Assembly (NCBI GenBank): GCA_949317995.1
Contig: OX439044.1
Span: forward strand, 24,376,733 to 24,440,732
Direction of reading: 5' to 3'
From: Acholoe squamosa
Taxonomy: Eukaryota; Annelida; Polychaeta; Phyllodocida; Polynoidae
Length of the DNA: 64,000 bases
Position numbers and translations under genes: made by a program
Part shown: piece by piece, positions 56,801 through 64,000 of the stretch
Numbering within the stretch: position 1 is the stretch's first letter
Layout of the letters: every line of letters begins with the position of its first letter
The notes under the pieces: model-generated
Databases searched by the model: none
What the model was told of the DNA's origin: nothing
The model's input: only the letters and a program-made list of their open reading frames with translations

Positions 56801-59054
56801 AGTTTGGCTCCACTGACAAGTGTTGTGGAAGCGAGGTTACTGACTGGCCCTTACTTTAGCCAGCTCCAAAGGGAGCATCTGCTATGTTCAACCCAAGGGG
56901 GGCGTCAGTGTGGAGTCTCTGAATCCAATTGAATTCTATGAGATTCCGTAGGTATCCAGCCTTGTCCCTACTAGGGTGAGTATGAATGAAATCCACTATG
57001 GTGAGTTCCACATCATCCAATTGTTTACGGAAGGCTGAGTTGAAGTGAGAGCCAAATATACTGATCGCCACATTCTGTGTGATGTTCCTGAAGTGTGTTC
57101 GGATCCGATCCATCAGTGGGCCCTTAGTCTGGCCTACATACATTTTCCCACAACATTTGCAGGCCAGACTGTAGATCAGGTTTGAGCTCTTACAGGAAAC
57201 ATTCATTTTGCTGGTGAAGACACGCCCATTTTGCCAGTTTTGTTTAGTGGGGGGCAATATCTGCAATATTCTGTTTTGCAGATATTTGGTGCCAGACTCG
57301 GACCCGTCTTAGGTGGCGGGGGTAGTTTGGCCCTGACTACAATTGACCCAATGTTTTTTTGGTTTCTTGTATGTGGTACTGAAATCCTTAGCATGAATCT
57401 TCCTAGTGTGGTAGGATTTGATCAACAGGTCCCAATTTGATTTCACAATCTTGCTCAGGCAATCACTGCCTGGTTAGTAGGTTGTGATCAAATTGTGGGG
57501 GCAGGCCTCATTCTTCTTGATTTTGTCCACTAATAATAGCTCACGTGGATGTGACCAAGCTCTCAAGAAGGAAGATTGGATATGACAAGGGTCATATCCC
57601 CTCCGTACAAAATGACGACCTTTCATTACACTGTGGCGTATGAAGTCAGCATCATTTGTACATATATGTCTTATCCTCAAAACTTGCCCATAGGGGATGC
57701 CCCTGACACAATATTTGGGATGAGCAGAATCGTAGCGGAGGTAGTTATTTGAGTCAGTGGGTTTAATGAACAGATCAGTTTCTAGGCCTCTTGGGGTCAA
57801 CTTTATGGTTGTGTCCAGGAAGTCAACAGAGATGTCAGAAATCTCCCCAGTAAATTTTATGGTAGGATGTACTATATTCAAATGGGTACAGAACTGGTTG
57901 AATTCATCAATCCCATGAGTCCATATGAAGAAGACATCTATGAATCATAGCCACAACAAAGGTTGTAGACGGTAGGTATATAGACGTGTTTTTCTTCAAA
58001 CTCACCCATGAATATATTGGCATAGGTTGGGGCCACTCTTGTGCCCATAGCCGTGCCTGCGATTTGTAGGTAATGTTTACCATCAAAATCAAAATTGTTC
58101 ATGGTGAAGACTTGCCAAAGCAGGTGGCAAATACTTTGGTTAGTTGGTTCACCAGGGTTCACCAATCTCTGTTTGATCAGAAACTTACCTACTGCCAAGT
58201 GACCTTCTCTATTGGGGATATTGGTGTACAGGGATGTCACATCCATAGTCCCCACTAAAGAGCCAGGAGGTGGGGGTCCCAGGTGTCTGGTGTCCCTTAA
58301 GTAAGATTTGATCTTAGGTACCATGGGTTTCAGATAGGCATCAACAAAGGCTGAGGCTTTTTCTGTGGGTGAACCATTTGCCGAGACAATTGGTCTACCC
58401 GGGGGTGGCGTCTTACCTTTGTGTATCTTAGGCAGAAGATACAGCTGTGGTGTGCGAGGGTTCTTGGTAAGCAGTTTACGTTCAAGTTTTTTTTATCTAT
58501 TTCACCTTTGGTGCGAAGAAGATTGAACCTGAAATTGATTCTTGTACAATGGTCATGGGTTAAATCAGTTGATGTCTGTTTATAAAACTTACCATCATTC
58601 AGCTGTCATTGTCATTCTGCAATGTAGTCCCTGCTGTTTTGGATAACAATGGAGCCACCTTTATCCGCCTTTTTTACTACAATGGAAGGGTTTTGTGAAA
58701 TATCTTTAAGAGCAGATTTTTCAGCACGTGTAATGATATTAAGAAAGAGGACAGGGCTGATTATTGGGGAGGTTAGAGGTCATGTTTTGAGCCATACACA
58801 TGTACAAGCATGTAAATGCATATAGTATATACATATATCTATTTTTCAGGTTTTCCTCCATATACTCCTATTTTCTTACTTTCAAAATTCCTATTTTCCT
58901 ATTTTTTCATGACCAATTTTGCTTGACACTCTGCTTTAAGTCTCCATTGCTTTGTTATACTATAGTATAATAATCTTAGTTCTATTTTCCTTTATAGATA
59001 CCACGGTTTGGAAGAGGCCTCAATATGTCAGTTGCTGATGGTAACGACTACGAG
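44205..59054 (+). CDS. Putative SUMO-targeted ubiquitin-pathway protein (N-terminal ~755 residues, 11 exons, 3' end off-window)
   Basis: Exons join in frame at 44205-44288 (ATG at 44212), 45438-46861, 47265-47350, 47550-47696, 48169-48223, 48662-48795, 49573-49606, 49872-49997, 50877-50962, 54832-54870 and 58998-59054. The protein starts [20 protein letters not shown]. Several hydrophobic-then-acidic stretches match SUMO-interacting motifs: ALIVSSSD (~104), [14 protein letters not shown] (~237) and [17 protein letters not shown] (~305). PKRLR and RRRRG/ARRRR clusters look nuclear. [21 protein letters not shown] (~520-540) resembles MIU/UIM ubiquitin-binding helices. SIM clusters plus ubiquitin binding fit a SUMO-targeted ubiquitin ligase such as RNF4/RNF111 or an adaptor. 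No RING is visible; the frame stays open at 59054. Family assignment is inference; the exon chain is well supported. Confidence 0.75.
45438..46861 (+). CDS. Large exon 2: SIM cluster and internal repeat
   Basis: 1,424-nt exon. The acceptor tgtcttctctag is the one whose phase gives an open frame (AG|A); the upstream acceptor at ~45370 would hit a stop. The donor is gtaagt. The exon holds three SIM candidates, a basic Lys/Arg-rich body, an AT(AT)n Ala-Thr run and a 59-codon duplicated block (46306-46482 and 46483-46659). A (GA)n tract follows in the intron (46878-46915). Confidence 0.85.
47265..47350 (+). CDS. Exon 3: first half of the ubiquitin-binding-like helix
   Basis: Acceptor ttgaatttacag, donor gtcagt. 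Encodes [28 protein letters not shown], joining exon 2 at phase 1. Confidence 0.8.
47401..47515. mobile_element. Short MITE in intron 3
   Basis: AGGTTTAGCAACCACTA at 47402 is mirrored by TAGTGGTCGCTGAACCT at the right. The interior has a second inverted pair, GCAGACGT/ACGTCTGC. Ends 34 bp upstream of exon 4. Confidence 0.65.
47550..47696 (+). CDS. Exon 4: second half of the helix
   Basis: Acceptor atgtttccag. Encodes [20 protein letters not shown] ... MLTDWQWQ. Two in-frame donors compete: CAG|gtgcat (end 47687) and GTA|gtaagt (end 47696). Both keep phase 0; the second has the better intronic consensus, so the end is uncertain by 9 nt. Confidence 0.7.
48169..48223 (+). CDS. Exon 5
   Basis: 55 nt, acceptor gtttcttacag, donor gtaagt. 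Encodes [18 protein letters not shown] and leaves one base for the next exon. Confidence 0.7.
48405..48645. mobile_element. TA-flanked MITE (short subtype) in intron 5
   Basis: TACCGTAAACTCCCGCGTAT to GGAGATTACGGTA, 241 bp, interior reversed relative to 19619 (GGGGTAATTTTACTATAG). It lies 16 bp before the exon 6 acceptor. Confidence 0.85.
48662..48795 (+). CDS. Exon 6, acceptor 16 bp from a MITE end
   Basis: Encodes [20 protein letters not shown] ... [15 protein letters not shown]; donor gtaagt. The phase fits exon 5 (G|TA). The acceptor is atcccag at 48655-48661, preceded directly by a TA-flanked MITE. The pyrimidine tract is poor and any branch point must lie in the transposon. Confidence 0.7.
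49165..49300 (-). repeat. Dispersed repeat, inverted partner of 22700-22850
   Basis: Shares CCTGTCTAGCTGT, AATGTCTGAGAACCACAG and AAGTCAACCAAACCAAA in reverse complement with 22700-22850. It lies in intron 6 of the plus-strand gene. Confidence 0.6.
49573..49606 (+). CDS. Exon 7 (short)
   Basis: 34 nt between cttctttttttggggtag and gtgagt. Encodes [11 protein letters not shown] plus one base. Its phase fits both neighbours. Confidence 0.6.
49872..49997 (+). CDS. Exon 8: Arg-rich segment
   Basis: Acceptor ttgtgtcttttag, donor gtaagc. Encodes [20 protein letters not shown] followed by TRRRRGG and ARRRRNGG. An internal gtaacc is not used because the coding sense continues. The basic run is a likely nuclear-localisation or nucleic-acid-binding patch. 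Confidence 0.75.
50877..50962 (+). CDS. Exon 9
   Basis: Strong acceptor (ttttttttcttttcag), donor gtaagg. Encodes [28 protein letters not shown], a duplicated (M)FND-containing acidic helix. Phase 0 at the 3' end. Confidence 0.8.
52823..53093. mobile_element. Degenerate relative of the TA-flanked MITE family
   Basis: TACCCCGCGTATGACGCG at the left mirrors CGCGTTATACAAGGGGTA at the right, with CTTATAAACAGGG and GTCTTAGATGCGG inside. The layout is like the CCGTAA family but the terminal bases differ. Confidence 0.45.
53731..53879. repeat. (TA)n microsatellite with interspersed TG
   Basis: About 149 bp of TA repeats broken by several TATGTA units. It ends 11 bp before the CAGAGATGCC element at 53891. 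Confidence 0.97.
53891..54032. mobile_element. Short TIR element, CAGAGATGCC family
   Basis: 142 bp, CAGAGATGCCACTTTTCCTG to GTGGCATCTCTG. Similar to 38203 through most of its length (CTGGTTTACCAGGAATT). Flanking duplication is unclear. Confidence 0.7.
54832..54870 (+). CDS. Exon 10 (short)
   Basis: 39 nt between attatgtcttccag and gtgagt. Encodes [13 protein letters not shown], phase 0/0, after a 3.9-kb intron. Confidence 0.65.
55877..56192. mobile_element. GGCCACACC-family MITE
   Basis: TTA-GGCCACACCCAAAAAATAAG ... TATTTTTGGTGTGGCC-TTA. Shares GTCTACGGATTTC and CGCTCGCTCGCACC with the 37338 copy in the same orientation. Intron 10. Confidence 0.85.
56856..57266 (-). pseudogene. GIY-YIG endonuclease remnant of the Penelope-like element
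   Basis: 136-residue open frame with [20 protein letters not shown] (GIY-YIG core with adjoining cysteines), [15 protein letters not shown] and the C-terminal Glu in [11 protein letters not shown]. In these elements this domain nicks target DNA. It is separated from the reverse transcriptase by frame changes. Confidence 0.8.
57474..58324 (-). pseudogene. Reverse transcriptase remnant of the Penelope-like element
   Basis: Two overlapping frames (57938-58324 and 57474-57881) cover the palm and thumb of a Penelope-type [35 protein letters not shown] and [19 protein letters not shown] frame change and stop occur between them near the catalytic box, where one of the two Asp codons is missing. Confidence 0.8.
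58998..59054 (+). CDS. Exon 11, last visible
   Basis: 57 nt between tttcctttatag and gtaagc. Encodes [19 protein letters not shown], phase 0/0. An NDYE-like segment shortly before the catalytic domain is seen in some RING-H2 ligases, which hints at what the next exon may hold. Confidence 0.7.
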
Positions 59055-59354
59055 GTAAGCTACAGAGTTTAGATATTTAAGTCACAGTATGATGCTTCCC
59101 AATATAGCACAATACTTCAAAGTCCCACCGTTAATGGCATGTAATACAACCTGAAATTTTCCTATAGTCATTAAACCACGGTGAAACAAGTTACTCAGAA
59201 GTCAATGAACTAGGGGATGAGTGAACCCCTGCCCTAGGATCTTCCTAACTCACTGTAGATCAGTAGTTTTTAATGTAAGCCTAGATATTTTAGAGGTAAG
59301 TCGGGTACCTCCTCTCACACCCAAACCAAGCCCTCGGGGCAGGTGCCTGAAGGG

Positions 59355-60010
59355 GTTAGTTACCATCGACCAGGTGGTGCCATCCACTATTGGTCAACTG
59401 CCAAATAGTAAATGTATGGCAGGCGGTGAGACCTCCCATCCTCCCCTGTCGCATGTTATTACATCTACCCTCTTAGCTTTTCTCGTAATGAAATGTGGGG
59501 GTCCCCATGTCACATGTCGATTTTAAGAAAAGGCCCTGTCACCCTGTCGATTTTAAGGGTCTAGACGTTTCTTGCATTGTTTCACTCCCATCAAGTGAAG
59601 CAGCTTCTGACTACTTCACATCTCCTGCCCCCCCCCCCGTTACTATCGACCAGGTGGTGCCATCCACTATTGGTCAACTGCCAAATAGTAATTGTATGGC
59701 AGGCGGTGAGACCTCCCATCCCCCCCTATCCCATGTTATTACATCTACCCTCTTAGCTTTTCTCGTAATGAAATGTGGGGGTCTCCATGTCACATGTCCA
59801 TTTTAAGAGAAGGCCATGCCACACATGTCACCAAGTTTTTACTTCCCCATGTCCTTGTGACAAAGCTCCATGTCACATGTCGATTTTAAGAAAAGGCCCT
59901 GTCACGCTGTCGATTTTAAGGTTCTAGACTTTTCCTGCATTGTTTCACTCCCATCAAGTGAAGCTTCTGACTACTTCACATCTCCTGGCCACCCCCCCCC
60001 CCCCCCGCCT
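59355..60010. repeat. 280-bp tandem duplication with a partial third copy
   Basis: The block from ACCATCGACCAGGTGGTGCC recurs at a 280-bp offset (59360 vs 59640; CACATGTCGATTTTAAG at 59511 vs 59791). A third partial copy runs from ~59874. Copies end in long C-runs (59629-59638, 59993-60006), which may have promoted the slippage. The parallel open frames here are duplicates of each other, not genes. Confidence 0.9.
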
Positions 60011-62744
60011 ATCCCATATATCCGGTATTATCCTACCCCATACACGTCTTCCATACCTCTCCTTTATGACATTAACGTTGAATAGCCCCAATAAGGATAG
60101 TTATGTTTGGGGTCAAGTGGGTGGGGACGGGAGGTTGGAGGGGGCAGGTTCCTGTTTGGATGCGCTCTAATGTATATTCCCTTACCATGGTAATACACAG
60201 TGAGAACGTGAAATTCCCAGGACAGCTGTGGTCAGTGTGTAGCCCATATGACGTCATGCAAGACCCATGCCCACTAATGATGGCATTCACAGGAACCATG
60301 AAAATATTCTAGATTTCCTCCCTAGCCCACTCAGGGTTCCCACAGGTCAGGGACAGTCATGGAAAATAGAGTGGTCAGGGAATTTTACAAAAAAAATTTC
60401 CGTGAGTCAGGGAAAATTTGCCAAAATGTGTTTGATTTTAGACAAATCTACCCAAAAGGCATTCAAGTATTATTTCCAAATTTTTGGTCAGTTAGAGTCA
60501 GGGAATTTCAATTTGAGATTCTTTTGGGAATCATGCCACTTCAAAGGGTCTATATCTCCCCTTTTCTATCCCCTTGGACGTTTGTAGTGCACATATGCAC
60601 AGGCACCGACACATTTCCCCATGAAATCGTGTAATGTAGTTCTCGCCATCAATATGACCTTCACTGTCGAAATGGCATTGAACATCTATTACTCACTCCT
60701 CAACCTTTATTGTATATGTTATGCAATACGCATATAGTGGACAACACATAAGGTGCGCATATTCCCCAAGAAGCACACTACATTTTGGCCACATAATGAC
60801 AATTGACTCGAAAATGAAAGTTTTTTTTAGCAAAATGATAGGCGGGTCCGTGTCTTGGTCAGAGAGGATCATCATATTGATAACAAGATCTCCATAGTCT
60901 GTGTCCTTCTACAACAGCCAGCACTAAATGTTGGTATTTATAGCGTCAGTTGGCAGCAGTGTGGTTACACTTAGTGCCTTTCACTATCTGTCTGACTGCT
61001 TGTAGGCAATGGCAGGGGACTAGCATGTCCTTGTGTAGTCCACCCACCAACCCCACCCACAATGACATTTAACCCGGTAGGGCCCAAAATAGGAGCCATG
61101 CTTAGACAGTTGTGTAGCACTATACCTTTTTATGTACCCACACCCTCATCTGATATCAATATTTAATAGAAATCAGTATTAATTCTGCACCTTTGATATG
61201 CGATTGAATCCTGCCTCCCAAACTCTCATTCCTACCCCACTAACCTAATCCCAAAGTAAGCCTTCACTTATGTCAATAAATTATCTGCTCCAAATAAATG
61301 TTTATTAGGATGTTGAAATAAACATATTTGCAAAATCTTCCTAGCTTTTCAACTAAATTGAAATAGTGTTCCTAACACTGGAACATTCATATGGCATGGC
61401 CTAGTCACCAATATGATGAGTGCCATGGGGCCAACTCTGTCCAGATTACCACGGCTACCACTCCTTAGCTGAACAAAGCTAATGTAGACAGTACTAGTGA
61501 CAGTGGTGGTGTTGGTAGGGTGGTTTCAGTAAGAGCTCATCACAGTTGCTATCAGCACCCACCCACATGCGCACATGGACCTGCTCCTCTCCAAACTCGT
61601 CTCCTCTCTCGTACAGGTGTGTGGCCTCTTCTTTCCTCATGCTCCTCCAGGGTGGGGTGGGTTGGGGTGCGGTCCTGGAGTAGGCAGCTGGTTTAATCAA
61701 CCTTACAAGGTCATTCTCACATGTCTTGTATCAACTATGGTAGGGTATACTGATCAGGGTCTTGCAGTTTTCAGCTATGAGCCAGTTCCATTACCAAATT
61801 AACCTAGGCCCTCACTTAACGTATAGTACGCGAATAATAGCTTAGGTGCAGTTTATAGGAGCTTCTGATGGTCTGGGTGCTGCGTTGGTATACGTACTGA
61901 GTTTAATTACTAAAAAATCAAAAATAAATGAAAAAAAGGGGGGGGGGGAAGCTTCATCAGGTCAACATGAGGCTAATGAATATGCGATATACAGTTTATA
62001 CACGAGCAGTTATGGTACTTGCTAAGGTTGTACATGCATAGATACCAAAGATAAAATGGGCACTTTAGTAAATACAGTTGCAGTGGGTCTGACTCTACGA
62101 GCTTTATTCTTTGTCCGCCAATCCGCTTGTCAACTGCCTTTTATAATGGGTCATGGTGGTCACCACCTTTGTGCAGATGCCCCATATATACAGTTAAATG
62201 TTACTGTAAAACCTTAGTCTATACAGTATGTTAGTATAGTTTTAGCTGAGATCCACACATTTAAATAGAAGCTAATATATTACAGTAAAATTAGATATCT
62301 AAATTGAATATACTTTTGATAATACTCTTTTGAAATTGGTTGATATGGGCTATTGTAATGCGGAGAAAAAAAACACATACATAATCACATGTGTCTCATT
62401 AAAACAGGGTATTCAGTTAGCCTATAGATCCGGGTCACGGACTGGTTTTAAGACAGCTGACTTTTAACTGAAAACAAGGATTTTCGGTCATGAAACCTGA
62501 TTTTTAAAAGTCCAATAGGGGAGTGGTGATTGTCAAGATTTTACACGGAATTTGCAAAATTTCTTAAACACCCTTGCTCGAGAGTGGTTGCATTTTTTTC
62601 ATGAGCCCCATGAATTATCCAAAATTTGGTCAGTTAAAATTCAGTAATTATCAAATTAATGTCAGTTAAAACAATGACACATAAAGAGTGGGAACACTGA
62701 ATATTACAGGACATGGTAGACATCCATTCTATACCATGAAGTTC
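60011..62744. other. Non-coding, presumably intron 11
   Basis: No exon with good splice signals was found. A GGTCAGGGA / GTCAGGGAATTTT-rich block (60345-60510) looks like a dispersed repeat. The rest is unremarkable apart from a G-run at ~61938. Confidence 0.4.
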
Positions 62745-63600
62745 TGACAAGGCTGGGGGGGTGAGGACGACCAAACAGCACGATGCTACCACTCAGAATG
62801 ACGGTTTGGCCCAGAGGCTGTGACGTCATTCAGAACACCATTGCTTGGCAAGTCACAATTGTTACTGTCACTAGGTGACAGTAGCAACAGGTATCCATGG
62901 TACAGGGTACTATGGAGATTGAGTGTCTAAGTAGCTTTTGACACTAGTTATGAGTAGTTTCATCCCATGGGGACACATCAAGCATCTGTTTGTGCAGATA
63001 TTGTGACAAATTAAAATTGCCAGTGGTCCCAGGCCATGGGCTTGGTGTTATATAGTGAGTAAACATTGACAAGGTCATTGTTTGGCACCAGTGACAGCTA
63101 TATAGAGTGGCTGCACTAATAAATTTAGTGACAGGTCTGAATTTATTTTACAGTCAATTTTAGGCAGGGTAAAAATTCTATAGCAAGAGAAAATAGAGTT
63201 CTCATTTGGTGTTCTGGCAATTTTGAAATCCATGATTTCAAAATTATTTCACTCCTCTTTTCTTACAGAGACGATCAAAAACTTTAATTGAAAAAATTTT
63301 GACATGGCTAGGTTGATAGTCTCTGGTGTGCAAGAAGCAGGTGAGTAGGTCCGCGATATACAAACATTGTCGGGACTGGATCTAAGACCCTCACCTTAAT
63401 TTAGCCAGCTCCGAAGGGAGCATCTGCTATATTCAACCCAAGGGGGCGTTAGAGTGGAGCCTCTGAATCCAATTGAATTCAGTCAGGTTCCTTAGGTAGC
63501 CAGCCTTGTCACTACGGGGGTGAGCATGAATGAAATCCACTATGGTGAGTTCCACATCATACAATTGACTATGGAAGGCTGAGTTGAAGTGAGAACCAAC
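62745..63600 (-). mobile_element. 5'-truncated second copy of the Penelope-like element
   Basis: Matches the 3' part of the 56205-58780 element: CGCTACCACTCAGAATGACG-type, CATCCCATGGGGAC, GACGATCAAAA and CCAGCTCC(A/G)AAGGGAGCAT. It stops at 63600, inside the GIY-YIG coding part (equivalent to ~57053), as expected for incomplete reverse transcription. Same orientation as the first copy. Confidence 0.85.
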
Positions 63601-64000
63601 CAAAAAAGAAAATCTATACCATGAAGGGAATAATTCTTCTTGTCTTAGAGAAATTTGAGGTCATTCTTTTTCTCTTCTGGAGTAAGCAGATAAGAAACCG
63701 AACCAGAAACATATCTGTGAAATAAATTAGAAGATCCTGAGCCTTCTGTGACAGTTGCCACACCTTCCATCCTAACCACAATGATGCGGCCATGGTGTGT
63801 ATTTAGTGTGGTTAAAGTCCTATAGGCCCCACGTCTAATTAAATCAGGTTCCTATACCGTGTTTGCAGGTTCCTTATCAGGGGGCACAATTGCCTGATCT
63901 GGTACCCGAAGAGATAAGCACTGATAAGTTAACATGATGGGTACCAGGTGTTATGTAATGCAGCCGAAAAAGTCTGCACTGAATGAAGGGAATTGTCTCA

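Larger units (their letters stand above)
56205..58780 (-). mobile_element. Penelope-like retroelement, decayed, antisense in intron 10
   Basis: Minus-strand reading shows the order typical of Penelope-like elements. [15 protein letters not shown] motif lies near 58660, followed by [20 protein letters not shown] near 58400. The reverse transcriptase core follows ([11 protein letters not shown] and [16 protein letters not shown], 57938-58324). Next is the [12 protein letters not shown]...[10 protein letters not shown] thumb region (57474-57881). A C-terminal GIY-YIG endonuclease ([17 protein letters not shown], 56856-57266) ends in EFNWIQRL...GLN. The frame is broken by frameshifts and stops, and the catalytic IDD box is reduced to one Asp (FIDVFFIW near 57935). 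It is dead as a protein source. The tail to ~56205 is shared with 62745-63600. Confidence 0.85.

Noticed and set aside
55053..58940. Possible larger element with TGTCAAG ends and CCTATTTTT-rich margins enclosing the Penelope-like copy
   Set aside because: The inverted match is only ~7 bp plus low-complexity sequence; boundaries cannot be defended without more copies.
59055..64000. Search for a RING exon downstream of exon 11
   Set aside because: No Cys/His pattern with flanking splice sites was found on the plus strand; the exon probably lies beyond the window.

Overview
The window is nuclear DNA from an intron-rich, repeat-rich animal, most likely a non-vertebrate. The evidence is GT-AG introns of a few hundred bases to several kb, animal protein families (intermediate filament, SUMO/ubiquitin-type adaptor), a Penelope-like retroelement, many miniature DNA transposons, TA microsatellites and minisatellites. 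The intermediate filament rod is of the long (lamin / non-chordate) type, which argues against a vertebrate. I could not fix the species.

Two genes can be assembled from splice signals and matching reading phases. (1) On the minus strand, an intermediate filament (IF) gene. Seven rod or head exons lie at 5557-4559, 3417-3328, 3030-2842, 2137-2044, 1818-1648, 1462-1322 and 1019-799. A phase-matched small exon lies at 6973-6943, and a tentative further 5' exon at 25356-25299. The tail lies beyond the left edge. (2) On the plus strand, eleven exons from 44205 to 59054 encode the first ~755 residues of a nuclear-looking acidic/basic protein with several SUMO-interacting-motif candidates and a ubiquitin-binding-like helix. 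This is the architecture expected of a SUMO-targeted ubiquitin ligase or adaptor. Its C-terminal exons, including any RING, lie beyond the right edge.

The rest is intronic or intergenic and mostly mobile DNA. At least four MITE families can be defined from the sequence alone. They are a TA-flanked family with CCGTAAnCTCCCGCG ends (at least 8 copies), two TTA/TAA-flanked (PIF/Harbinger-like) families with GGCCACACC and GGGAGTGGTC ends, and a CAGAGATGCC family. For two of them an empty site elsewhere in the window proves the target duplication, and one copy is nested inside another family. There is also a 2.1-kb imperfect inverted repeat (30.76-32.90 kb), a 160-bp near-perfect palindrome (27.0 kb), and a 38-bp minisatellite with a 413-bp higher-order repeat embedded in a 42-bp minisatellite (41.06-43.47 kb). 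A decayed antisense Penelope-like element sits in the last visible intron of the plus-strand gene (56.2-58.8 kb), with a truncated sibling at 62.7-63.6 kb.

No bacterial features, CRISPR arrays, rRNA or tRNA genes were recognised. Most long open frames outside the two genes come from simple repeats, minisatellites or transposons.
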